Below, in pieces: positions 33,081-43,641 of a stretch of DNA of 64,000 nucleotides (its first letter is position 1; each line of letters begins with the position of its first letter). Both the position numbers and the translations under genes were made by a program. The notes under the pieces are model-generated. The model was given only the letters and a program-made list of their open reading frames with translations. It did not search any database and had not been told where the DNA came from. Source of the DNA: Humulus lupulus (Eukaryota > Streptophyta > Magnoliopsida > Rosales > Cannabaceae); NCBI RefSeq assembly GCF_963169125.1, contig NC_084795.1, positions 134,519,701 to 134,583,700 of the forward strand, read 5' to 3'.

Positions 33081-33443
33081 GGGTTTATACTTTTTTGGAT
33101 CCTGTGTTTTGTCTCATTACCTATTTGGACCCTGTGTTTTGACAAATTACTTTTTGGACCTTATGTTTTGTAAAATGGTTATAATAGAACCTAAACTCAA
33201 TTTTAATGAAGAAAAAATTAAATATAACAACACAGTTTTTAAGCAGAATGATTTTATTTTTGTTCTGGATTGTTAGTTTGGTAAATTATTTGTGATTTTA
33301 GTTGAGAAAACATTGACCAAAATCAGGTTTAGGGTTCTATTTTAACCATTTTACAAAACATAAGGTCCAAAAAGTAATTTATCAAAACACATGGTCTAAA
33401 CAGATAATGAGATAAAATACAGGGTCTAAAAATGTATAAACAG
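33081..33443. mobile_element. Mutator-like MITE with about 110-bp terminal inverted repeats
   Basis: The left end (GGGTTTATACTTTTTTGGAT, then CTGTGTTTTG, then TTACTTTTTGGACCTTATG) is the reverse complement of the right end at about 90% identity by eye. The ends are flanked by TTTTTTTTA (33072-33080) and TTTCCTTTA (33444-33452), 7 of 9 identical. Long inverted repeats and a duplication near 9 bp fit Mutator-like elements. The short centre has no coding potential. Confidence 0.8.
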
Positions 33444-34379
33444 TTTCCTTTATAGATATAATTTATTATTCAGATAAGTATAACTTCATTGATAAATAGA
33501 ATGTACACGTGTAAGTTTCTAATCTACTTTCTTTTCCTTTATTATTCATATAAACACAACTTAACTCATAAATACAAAGAGATAGGGACAAGATTTATTT
33601 GCATAAAAAATATATATTATGTTATATATCTTAACATGTAAGGAATCGTATATGTTATAAATTCCATGACATTTTTCATCCTCGTTATTTTTTTTTATTC
33701 TCTTTCTCCTTCTCTCAAGTTATTTATATATTTTTTTTCTTTTTCTCCATTGCCTTAAATATTTGCTTGCTGCTACATCTTCAAAATCTAAGATAAATTT
33801 ATATTTACTTGCTATTCAATTACACTATGTTCCACTTGTATTATCTCAATTATAGATCATTGTTCTATTTGCATAATATTATTCTTATATTTAATTGCTG
33901 CTAATTATTCTTTTTTAATGTCTACTGTGTAAGTTTTTCTATTATTAGACTTATTCATATCATTTATTGTTAGGTCTAACAAAAAAAAATATTAGCTTGA
34001 TAGATTGTATTCTTCATTGAATGAATTAGATGGTGATGAAAAGATAACTTAGGAAGAATTTCCTATAAGAAATAGAGTTTGTCTTTTTTATAAATCTATT
34101 TTTCATTTGATGTATCTAATATTTATTTTTGGTTTGCGGTATCCATTAAATAATAAAACAAATTATTTCCTATATATTAGTCATTTACTTTTTGTTATTT
34201 ATATATATATTTTTATAGAATCTGGAAGAATTAGTACTGAAATAGGATAATAAAATTTTTATTTGATTGTCGTCGAAGATGAACAATGGTGAAAAATATA
34301 TCGGATCATAGTTCTCCAAATTTACGTAATAGTAAAAATATTATGTCCTCCCATAATAAAAGTGATGAGTCAAGTTCTT

Positions 34380-34415
<36 letters not shown>

Positions 34416-34560
34416 AAAGCAACATATACAAAAAAAAGACTAAATACGAGTGAAGTTGAAAAAGAGCTATATTGAAAAAAAACAGAGAATATTATGCTAA
34501 AAGAAAGAAATTGCTTATGATACAAAAAGAAATACTTATTTGATACATAAAAGTATCTAA
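33444..34560. other. AT-rich relic DNA
   Basis: It holds the second copy of the direct repeat (33485-33615) and an (AT)n microsatellite at about 34384-34412. A decayed plus-strand reading near 34480-34530 (REYYAKRKKLLMIQKEIL) may be an old transposon protein fragment; I cannot assign it. The last five bases, TCTAA, are the C1 target duplication. Confidence 0.4.
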
Positions 34561-35088
34561 TGTTAATATTTCTAACATATGAGCATTATAACTTATTTAT
34601 TATGAAATCAATAACAATAAACTATGCTCATGTAATTTACAAGATCAAACTTTATTTAGGGTATTGAATTGAATATATAGAGATAAACATATCTGACATT
34701 GAGTCTCCAATGTTCATCTTTGAATCTCTCACAATCTACACAAACAAAATTAGAAAATCGCAATACAAGAGAGAACTTAAGGAGAGCAACCCTTACCAAA
34801 ACCACATGCATATCTTCACCCAACAACATATATGTTCTAATATATGTGTCTATGCCTTCTTACCCTAAGGGGTATATTGGGCTTATTGGGCTTATATTAT
34901 TAGATATGGTGGACTATGATTTAATGGGCCAACCTATAGTCTTTAGGGTGATACTATGTACCTCAAATGCAATTAAATTAATATTAACCTTCACATTATG
35001 GTCTTTAACTATTCGTAGGCACTCTAGAAAATGATTGTGATAATGGAATTATGTTTGTAATTATATTAGTCCATATAAAATTCTAACA
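34561..35088 (-). repeat. C1 3' LTR
   Basis: On the plus strand it reads TGTTAATATTTCTAACA to AAAATTCTAACA, 528 bp, paired with 40607-41136. The ends on the element's strand are TGTTAGAA and ATTAACA. Confidence 0.92.
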
Positions 35089-35101
35089 TTCTCCCACTTG
35101 G
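35089..35101 (-). promoter_or_regulatory. C1 polypurine tract
   Basis: The minus strand reads CCAAGTGGGAGAA directly before the 3' LTR; this is the primer for plus-strand DNA synthesis. Confidence 0.75.
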
Positions 35102-35461
35102 ACAATATAATCAAACCACCATAATATTGTCCATCACTAAAAGATAGTCTAATAAATCATATATAATATCATATCGATAGGATACATATATTATTTATGA
35201 TTCGGTCTTGAAGACATTCAAATACAATAACAATCATTAAACCAAACATGCATGTGGTACATCAATTTGAGACTATGCGCATTCGTCTCTTTTGTACCTA
35301 TCACTTCGTCAAACAACAATATATATTCATATATATGACAACAATAATAAGAAGTGACTTCAAAGATCATTATGCATGTTTCATAAATACAAGTCATAAG
35401 CATTCCACACAAAATACTAGCATGTTCAATACATAAAATAGCTCCCACTGAACTCAGTAAT

Positions 35462-36016
35462 CTAGGCCCCTAGTAATCCCATACGGGTAATGTGTTCTGC
35501 AAACACACATATAGGTAAGCCTTTTGTAAGTGGATCTGCCAACATGCTAGCGGTAGGCGTGTACTCAATGGTAATGAGGGATTCAACAACTTTCTCTTTA
35601 ATGAAATAGTACTTAATATCAATATGCTTTGAGCGAGAAGTACTTCGAGTGTTCTTAGAGAAAGCTACAGCTGCGGAATTGTCACAGTACAATTTCAGCG
35701 GCCTCGAAATGGAGTCTACAACACCCAATGCTGAAATGAAATTCCGCAACCATATTGCTTGACAAGTAGCCTCATAACATGCCATGTACTTTGCCTACAT
35801 CGTAGAGGAAGCTGTGAGAGTCTGCTTGACACTTTTCCACGAAACAGCTCCTCCAGCCATCATATAGATGTAGCCTGAAGTGGACTTTTTATCATCCACG
35901 CATCTTGCATAATCGGCATCACTGAACCCAACTATATCAAGAGTGTCAGCTCGCCGGTAAGTCAACATATGATCCTTGGTACCCTGAAGATACCTCATGA
36001 CCTTCTTAGCCGCTTT
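35462..36016 (-). pseudogene. C1 RNase H
   Basis: Reads MRYLQGTKDHMLTYRRAD, then GFSDADYARCVDDKKSTSGY and SWKSVKQTLTASSTM, followed after a stop by MACYEATCQAIWLRNF and KLYCDNSAAVAFSKN, SKHIDIKYYFIKEKV. These are the standard copia RNase H blocks with their acidic residues. A stop near 35786-35794 and another near 36000 break the frame. The terminal LADPLTKGLP motif is intact. Confidence 0.85.
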
Positions 36017-37059
36017 CTAGTGACTAAGTCCAGGATCACTCAAGTATCTACCCAACACACCAACAACAAAAGAAATATCTGGGCGTGTGCATACTTGAGC
36101 ATACATCAAGCTACCTACAAGCGACGCATAAGGAATAATCTTCATTTCATCTCTCTCTTTATCATTTTGTGGACATTGGGCCTTTGAGAACTTATCACCC
36201 TTCACTATCGGTGCCTTCCCAGGAGAACAAGAATGCATATTGTACATTTTTAAGATCCTATCAATGTAAGTCTTTTGAGATAAACGAAGAATACCATTAT
36301 CCCTATCTCGAAGAATCTGAATCCCGAGCACATAAGAGGCCTCACCAAGATAATAAGTCAGAATTATTGGATGCAAGTAGAATGTCATCCACATACAATA
36401 CTAGAAAAATGAAGCTGCTCCCACTGACCTTCATGTATATACATTGATTCACTACATTCTCCTTGAAGCCATTTGCGGTGACAATCATATCAAACTTGAG
36501 ATACCACTGCCTTGATGCTTGCTTAAGCCCATAGATAGACTTTTTGAGCTTGCATACCATGTGTTCCTTCCCAGACATCTCAAAACCAACAGGTTGTGTC
36601 ATGTAAACATCTTCAAAAAGATCTCCATTCAAGAAAGCGGTCCTTACATCCATTTGCTTGAGTTCTAAATCAAAATGAGCCACTATAGCCATAATGATTA
36701 GGTGAAAAGGTTTCTTTGAAATCAATTCCTTCTCTCTGGCTATAGCCTTTAGCCACAAGCCTAGCCTTATACCTTTCCACCTGGCCATTCGAGTCATGTT
36801 TAATCTTATACACCCATTTACATCCAATGGGCCTGCAACCTTTTGGCAATTCAACCAACTCCCAAACTTCATTTTGTGACATAGAATTCAACTCATCTTT
36901 CATTGCATCCATCCAAAACACAGATTGAGGACTATTCATAGCTTCTTGATAGGTAACTGGCTCAAAAGTGTCTCCCACATCAAACTCATGTTCCTGTAAA
37001 TAGACAAGGTAGTCATTAGGAATAGCAGGCATGCGAGCTCTTTGTGATCTTCTCACCAC
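36017..37059 (-). pseudogene. C1 reverse transcriptase
   Basis: Blocks in order: VFWMDAMKDELNSMSQNEVW, RPIGCKWVYKIKHDSNGQV, RYKARLVAKGYSQREGIDF, KQMDVRTAFLNGDLFEDVYM, KSIYGLKQASRQWYLKFD, then the catalytic LVLYVDDILLAS (about 36375-36410) and GEASYVLGIQILRDR. At least two frameshifts (near 36690 and 36380) spread it over three frames. Confidence 0.86.
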
Positions 37060-38488
37060 AACTCATCATCCCCAACATCAATATTTTCATCATGTTCTTG
37101 ATTCTGAGGTTCATCATGAGTTTCCACTAGAATTTGTTCAATTACAGGGTCATCAATAGGAGCGGAAGCGACAGGATAAGGGATAAAAATGCGTTCTTCC
37201 CTGAAAACAATTTCGCTTGACCCTTGACTTGAACCAAATTCATCTTCAAAATAGACAACTCTCTCTGATTCGATAACTCTGGTAGTGTGAGATGGGCAAT
37301 AGAATCTAGAACCTCTTGATCCTATGGTGTAGCCTACAAAATAACCACTAATTGTTTTCAGATCAAGTTTCTTAGATTGTGGATTGTAGGGTCTCACTTC
37401 TGCTTTGCACCCCCAAACATGAAAATGATGCAAGCTTGGTTTTTTTTACCTGACCATAGCTCATAAGGTGTCTTTGGGACAGACTTATTGGGTACTTGAT
37501 TCAAGATATACGTTGCAGTCTTTAATGCTTCACCCCATAAAAACTCTGGCAAACTAAAATGAATCAACATACATCGCACCATGTCAAGAAGAGTGCAATT
37601 TCTCCTTTCAGCGATTCCATTCTGTTGGGGTGTTCCCGGCATTGTATATCTTGCATCAATGCCATATTCTTGTAAGTACCTAGCGAAAGGCCCAGGGTTC
37701 CTTCAATTCTCATCATAACGCCCATAATACTCTCCACCTCTATCAGAATTAACTGCCTTGATCATTTTCCCCTTTTGAAGCTCAACATTTCTCTTAAAAA
37801 TCTTGAACGCATCCAAAGATTCAGATTTTTCATGAATGAGTTGTGTATGACCATACCAGGAAAAATCATCAATGAAGGTGATGAAGTATCTATAACCACC
37901 CATAGCAGGTGGAACAAAAGGTCCACATATATCAGTGTGGATCAACTCCAACAATCGTGTGCACCTATCTGTTTTACTTTTTCTAACCTTTGTCATTAAC
38001 TTTCCTTTAATACAATCAACACAGGCAGTAAAATCTGAAAAATCTAGGTCTTGAAGAACCCCATCTTTCACCAACCTTTGCATTCTATCTTTAGAGATAT
38101 GGCCTAAACGTTTATGCCACAACATAGAAGATTTTAAATCTAACCTTGCACGTTTAGAACCAACAACAGTATTAAGAGAAGTAGAAACAATAGGAGTAAC
38201 ATCATGCAAAACAAGTTTATATAAGTTTCCACATAAAATTCCATTGCCAACCAAAAGAGAGTCACGATACAAATTAAGTTTTCTAGTTCCAAAATGAAGA
38301 CTATAACCCAGCCTATCCAGAAAAGATACAGAAATCAAATTCCTCCTAATACAGGGTATGTAAGCAACATCCTGTAATTCCAAGAAGTGTCCTGTATTCA
38401 ATTGTAATCTGACTATCTCTAAAAATTCAACTTTGACTTTTGTATCGTCTCCCATGTACACATGCTGCTCCAAACTACTCGGTCTTCT
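37053..38488 (-). pseudogene. C1 integrase with pre-integrase domain
   Basis: A long frame (37703-38473) starts downstream of the protease active site (FLELQDVAYIPCIRRNLISV), then SMLWHKRLGHISKDRMQRLV and CVDCIKGKLMTKV (the zinc-binding HHCC region), LIHTDICGPF, and VNSDRGGEYYGRYDEN. After a break comes [20 protein letters not shown] with the catalytic Glu, then [18 protein letters not shown] and the C-terminal linker. Stops near 37643-37702 and a frameshift near 37430 inactivate it. Confidence 0.85.
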
Positions 38489-39456
38489 TCAACTTGTCAC
38501 TACCTGCAAGGAATTTGTAACATGAATTGTGGCTCCAGTATCTAACCACCAAGAATTTGAGGGCACATCAATAATATTAGACTCTAAATAAACCATCACA
38601 TGATAATTACATTTCTTTTCTACGTGAGCTTTGAGCTTTCGACAATCAGCTTTCTTGTGCCCAAAGTTTTGACAAAAGTTGCATTTTCCCTTGAAAAACT
38701 CATTCTTATGACCAATAGAAGATGAGACTGACTGTCCACTCCCTTTAGAACTAACTGTTTTCTTCTTATGATGCTTTTGATCACTAGAGTTACTAGGAGT
38801 GAACTTTTTCTTGTGAGAATTATTGGGATTTGTCACCATGGAGATACTTCTTGCCCTTCCCTTTCTCATGTCCTCCTCTTCCTTGGCAAGAATAGCAGAC
38901 ATCTCCCCAACAGTCCATTGCTCCTTCTGAGCATTGTAGCTTGATCTGATTGAATCAAACTGAGATGGAATGTTCTCCATCACCAACCACGCCATGTAAT
39001 CCTCACCAAGGCCCATATCCATGGCCTTAAGTTTATGATAGTGGCCCATGAACTTGTCAATGTGAGCCCTAATGTCACCTGAACCATCATAAATAGTGTG
39101 ATGTAGCATGTTCAAGTGTTCATTCTACTCATTCTTTGAGAATTTCTTATATTTTTCCTTAATGGCAGTAAGAAAATCCTTTGCATTTTCAGACTTGGGA
39201 ATACTATCACGAATGGATTCGTCCATGTGATATCTCATAAGCATCAAGCAACAATGATTGGAGTGTTCCCAGTCCTCATAAGATTTCTTATCATTCTCAG
39301 CAGCATCATCAGCAGGTTGAGCTGGTGCATCAATTCTCAAGGCCAGTCCATTTTCATGAAGGTCAAGTTCATCGTAATATTTTCAATCCACTACTTGTGG
39401 TTGGTTGCTTTCAGCGTCAAGACGGCAGGAGATCTAGGAATGCTTAAAGCTGACAT
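38489..39456 (-). pseudogene. C1 gag and protease start
   Basis: The probable start is ATG at 39454-39456 (MSALSIPRSPAVLTLKATNHK), followed at once by an in-frame TAG. Later frames carry the copia gag domain (KKSYEDWEHSNHCCLMLMRY, AKDFLTAIKEKYKKFSKNE, GEDYMAWLVMENIPSQFDSI) and the CCHC knuckle CNFCQNFGHKKADC. The protease active site WWLDTGATIHVTNSL comes at the end. At least three breaks are visible. Confidence 0.82.
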
Positions 39457-40590
39457 TGAAAAACAAGAGCAATAACTATTAAATGCATGTTACAACATGT
39501 TCATGGCATTTGTGCTCTTTTCTCACAAATTAATGATCGCTCAAAAATAACAAATGATCATTGTATATGCTAGAGTTCTTAAAACAAACAAAAGATAGAA
39601 CTCATTCACAGGTAAGAAGAATCTATTGAACATTATAACCAAATAAATGATAATTTACTATCGAGAAGATAGAAAAATTGTGGTTCATAATTGTTAATAG
39701 ATTTTTTTCACCATATTAAGCATCCTTACCAAATAATTATAATCGATAGGATAATTAATTACTTATATGGATCTTAATATAATTTTGGAGGAAAAAGCAA
39801 AATTTAAATAAATAAATATTTAAATGTTCCTCATAACCAAATAGTTTATCATGCTTAATCTTACGATAGGCAAGAAAATAAACATTCACTATTGCCATCG
39901 AAAACATGTTCATGCCACAAAATAAATAAACACAAATACAATTATAAAATTAATTTTATTGATTAATCTTGTGCATAAACATATAAATATGTTAGGGTGT
40001 GAAAATTGGAGTGAAATGGAGAAAAATGGTCCAAAATGGACCTCCCACGTGTCCCCACGCACCAAGAAAAAAAAATCTGTTTTTTTTTTTATTTTTATAA
40101 ATGACCATAAAAACGACATGATGTAGTTTTCTGAAAACGTCGTGTCGTTTTTCTGAAAACGACAAGACAAATATGCTGAAAAATGACGTGTCGTTTTTGT
40201 TGTCCCTGTCCTTGAAAATCAGATCTACGGGTCTGGTTTCGATCCAGCTAGTTCTTGGCCATTTTAGACTGATTTCAAGCGCCTTTTGTGGGGGTTTTCA
40301 TCAATTCATCGTCACCCATCACCTCATCTCTTCCTATTACTCATTTATTCCCAACAAAAGATGAAAAAAACCCATAAATCTGAAATGGGTTTCTCCATTG
40401 TTAAGCCTTGAAAAAAAAGCTTGATATTTTCAGAAATAAAATGCCAAAAATCAAGTTGAAAACCAGTATTCATTATCAAATCTAATTACCCAAAGTAACA
40501 TAGCATTATTTCGAAATTAATACACCAAAAAAATTAGATTTTGAGAAAAATGAGTTTATGTCTTAAATCAATCACTAAAATCAAATAACC
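39457..40590 (-). other. C1 leader, about 1.1 kb
   Basis: Long AT-rich leader without a supported frame. At 40105-40200 a cluster of ACGACATG, AACGTCGTGTCGTTTTTC, AACGACAAGAC and GACGTGTCGTTTTTG motifs forms imperfect inverted repeats. Confidence 0.6.
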
Positions 40591-40604
40591 TGGCTCTGTT
40601 ACCA
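40591..40604 (-). promoter_or_regulatory. C1 primer-binding site
   Basis: TGGTAACAGAGCCA on the minus strand, two bases from the 5' LTR. It resembles the tRNA-Met type complement common in copia elements. Confidence 0.75.
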
Positions 40605-40606
40605 AT

Positions 40607-41136
40607 TGTTAATATTTCTAACATATGAGCATTATAACTTATCAATTATGAAATCAATAACAATAAACCATGCTCATGTAATCTACAAGATCAAACTTTA
40701 TTTAGGGTATTGAATTGAATATATAGAGATAAACATACATGACATTGAGTCTCCAATGTTCATCTTTGAATTTCTCACAATCTACACAAACAAAATTAGA
40801 AAATCGTAATACAAGAGAGAACTTATGGAGAGCAACCCTTACCAAAACCACATGCATATCTTCACCCAACAACATATATGTTCTATATATATGTCTCGTA
40901 TGCCTTCTTACCCTAAATGGTATATTGGGCCTATTGGGCTTATATTATTAGATATGGTGGACTATGGTTTAATGGGCCAACCTATAGTCTTTAGGGTGCT
41001 ACCATGTGCCTCAAATGCAATTAGATTAATATTAACCATCCCATTATGATCTTTAACTATTCGTAGGCACTCTAGAAAATGATTATGATAATGGAATTAT
41101 GTTTGTAATTATATAAGTCCATATAAAATTCTAACA
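40607..41136 (-). repeat. C1 5' LTR
   Basis: 530-bp partner of 34561-35088, with the same ends and about 95% identity by eye. Confidence 0.92.
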
Positions 41137-41141
41137 TCTAA

Positions 41142-41934
41142 GGGTTCTCCAAAAATATTTAATATACCTTCTAAATATGTACTTTCATTAGATATAATTT
41201 TATTTGATTGATCTAGCACAGAGGTATTAATAATTTCAATATCAATTTCATTATAATCTTTAGTATCAATTTTTTTCTTTGTTTTACAGTGCTTTCCAAT
41301 GCTAACATTTTGTACTGTGCCTAATTTTTTTTTTTTCACAGCATAATATTCACTCTTATTTTGGGGCACAAGTTCCATGCTCCAAATGCCACCAAATTTT
41401 TTGCGAACCCTTAAATACTTTTATGTATCACTTTTGACTTAAATTTGCATTTTATAAGTGTCTACAATTTAAAACTCAAATTCGCATCTACACTATGTGA
41501 ATTCTACTAAGTATTTATACATTGCTTGTATTTTAACATTTTATCATTTGTATTTAACCAATCATAACACCTTATGAATAACTACTAATGATATAACTAA
41601 GGTTTCATATAATTTATATTTTTTTTTCATCAGCAAATGCGGTAGAATTTCAAAAACATATTCGAACTTATAATAATACTTTTCCTTTTACCTCATTTGG
41701 GGTTAATTACGATAAAAACTTATGTAAAATTGATAAAGGAATATATACTTTTCTAGTTCAAGGACAAATCTATCATTATAGGGTTTGAACTTTCAACTCC
41801 ACTTGTACATATCTTATTTTATATGTATGGTTTGAATTTATGTTTTTATTGGTACATTTCAACATATAAAATTATGTTAATATAAATTTGTATCTCACGG
41901 GGTGATGTGCCGTAGGCACATACTTAAACCTAGT
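41142..41934. other. Relic DNA, with an unassigned minus-strand frame and a Helitron-like end
   Basis: A minus-strand frame of about 80 codons (41378 downward: MELVPQNKSEYYAVKKKKLG, then STYLEGILNIFGEPLD) ends inside the C1 LTR, so C1 interrupted it. I do not recognise a family. Its weak likeness to the plus-strand relic at 34480-34530 is noted but not relied on. The region ends with a hairpin and CTAG (next entry). Confidence 0.4.
41905..41933 (+). mobile_element. Helitron-like 3' terminus (hairpin plus CTAG)
   Basis: ATGTGCC-GTA-GGCACAT forms a 7-bp stem with a 3-base loop, followed after 8 bases by CTAG and then T. Helitron 3' ends have a short GC-rich hairpin, about 10 bases, then CTRR, and insert before T. 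No 5' end was identified, so the extent is unknown. Confidence 0.5.
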
Positions 41935-42342
41935 ATACACAAATGTGTGGTAGATATAAAAAGATGAGAGAGGAAAAAAAATAATAAAAAAACCTCATAT
42001 GAACTTAAACGAAAACTTTGTTTACCAAAATTGAATCAAGAAGAAAAGTTTGTTGATGAGGGCTCCTTAAATCAAGAAATGTATGACCGTTATAGATAGA
42101 ATTGTTGAAAATAACCTTTTGTGAAAAATATATATAAATAATTATTTATAATATAAACGATCAAGAAGAACAAACATACATGCTCAAATATCTACTTCAA
42201 TTTTCTCTCCAAATTAATTCATATTTCTCATATTTGGATAAATTTGAAGAATATATTACGTTAGAGTATGATAGAAGATTTACATAACTAAAATGTGATA
42301 TCGTCATATTTTAAATTAAAATTAAATTTTAGAATATAAAAT
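41935..42342. other. AT-rich sequence, no gene seen
   Basis: Contains nothing recognisable. Its last five bases AAAAT (42338-42342) are the left target duplication of G4. Confidence 0.6.
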
Positions 42343-43107
42343 TGTACGCCCTGGTTTTCCCACGGGCTGATTAGCAGGTCGAGCCTCGGACTAATCATGG
42401 TTAGTCCATAAATTTCCCCAGGCCGGAGCTCCTGTTTTCGAGGTCGTACTCTATTAGCTCGAGGTATCCTCAAGGACTCGCCAAGGTTGCCCAAGACTGG
42501 GGGAAGGAGTCTGAAGGCCGAAGGTCGGGTCAGGGGAGCAGCTCGTGGTACAAGCTGCTCATGGATCTCTGATCCTTTGTAAAGTCAACACACGCAAGAT
42601 AAGCGTGCCTATATCTGACACCACGTGTTCGATATCTCCCTGACTTCTCGGACACGCAGCAGGAACGTGCGTATTCAGACACCCACGGCTGGGTTGGGCC
42701 GTGCGGCCCATTATCTCCTTACTTATCAATTTGACCATACTTATGTGTCAGGTTTAGGAATTAATCATGAATGTCACAGAGTTGATATGACAAATAAGAA
42801 GGTCACGGGATGACCTCCTTACCAACTTCCAGGTGCCTTCTCCTATAAATATGGAGACCCTGGGAGTTGATAAGGGTTGGAAAAAATAGTCTCTGAAGAG
42901 ATATATACTTTGTAACCAAATACCCAGAATAGATCAATAATATTGACTAGTGGAGTAGAAGGATTTTAACCTTTGAACCACTTAAAAACGTGTCTTGAGT
43001 CACCAAGTTCATCCTCTAAGATTTCATATCTATGACGGTTCTACTTTCAGCACTAATCCCTTTCTCTTCTTCTCTTAATTACCTGTTGGCGAAGAACCGC
43101 GTCAACA
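42343..43107 (+). repeat. G4 5' LTR
   Basis: 765 bp, TGTACGCCCTGG to CGCGTCAACA. It carries a TATA box and the GGATTTTAACCTTTGAACC 3' block seen also as a relic at 30400. Confidence 0.93.
42844..42851 (+). promoter_or_regulatory. G4 LTR TATA box
   Basis: TATAAATA within TCCTATAAATATGGAGACCC. The same box is at 47278-47285 in the 3' LTR. It is placed as expected for an LTR promoter in U3. Confidence 0.65.
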
Positions 43108-43640
43108 GTTTGGTGCTTTCATTGAGAGCAAGTTCAATTAGTGCTGCCACAAACATCCAACTATGGTGACCACTCGATCCAGGCATGGCAACGAAACAGA
43201 GCAGCAGGAGGGGCAGGAGGCCCACCATATTGCCATCCCTGATGAACAAATTCCTGAAGTCCAACAGAGGCCAGGAAAGCAGCCGGCGGGCCAAGACGAC
43301 ACTGGTAGCTCAGCGCCCCGGCCACCTAATCCGAACCCGTGTTATTATACTGCGGTGGAGATGGAGAATGCTCAACTGAGGAGCCAGTTAGCAGCAGCCG
43401 GTCGGCAAATCCAGGATATTCTGGCCCGACTACCCCCTCTCACAACCAACGTTAACGTTGGAGAGAGGCAAGGTGAGGCTCCTAAGTCTCACCGGGGTAA
43501 TCGGCCCAAGCATAGCCGGTCGGATAGGCCTCATGCAGCCAACTCCACCCCTTCATCGCACCATCAAGAGGCAAACTTCAGGGAAATGCCTAGGGTCGGA
43601 CAACAGCAATACAGCTGTTCGGTCAGGACGTCCCTCCTCC
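43108..43640 (+). pseudogene. G4 leader and gag N-terminus
   Basis: The text after the LTR, GTTTGGTGCTTTCATTGAGA, is in the place of the primer site; I cannot name the tRNA. A frame starts at ATG 43163 (MVTTRSRHGNETEQQEGQEA, then YYTAVEMENAQLRSQLAAAG), typical of a gag N-terminus with a short coiled-coil stretch. After about residue 130 the frame loses meaning. The capsid and zinc-knuckle regions are absent, and protease-proximal sequence starts about 43640 in another frame. Confidence 0.7.
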
Positions 43641-43641
43641 C

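Larger units (their letters stand above)
34561..41136 (-). mobile_element. C1: Ty1/copia element, complete structure, decayed genes
   Basis: Two LTRs (34561-35088 and 40607-41136) are flanked by TCTAA (34556-34560 and 41137-41141). On the minus strand the order is gag, protease, integrase, RT, RNase H, which defines Ty1/copia. The primer site (TGGTAACAGAGCCA) and polypurine tract are present. By eye the LTRs differ at about 25 of 530 sites, so the insertion is older than G4. Frameshifts and stops divide the polyprotein into several frames. Confidence 0.93.

Noticed and set aside
34699..35034. 111-codon plus-strand frame, with a similar one at 40739-41049
   Set aside because: Both lie in the two C1 LTRs and repeat because the LTRs repeat; antisense to the element and without domains.
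35218..35448. Minus-strand 76-codon frame between C1 RNase H and 3' LTR
   Set aside because: No motif; lies in the 3' untranslated part of C1.
41109..41378. Minus-strand 89-codon frame as a host gene
   Set aside because: Lysine-rich, AT-driven and ending in an LTR; I could not assign a family, so it is described only as relic sequence.
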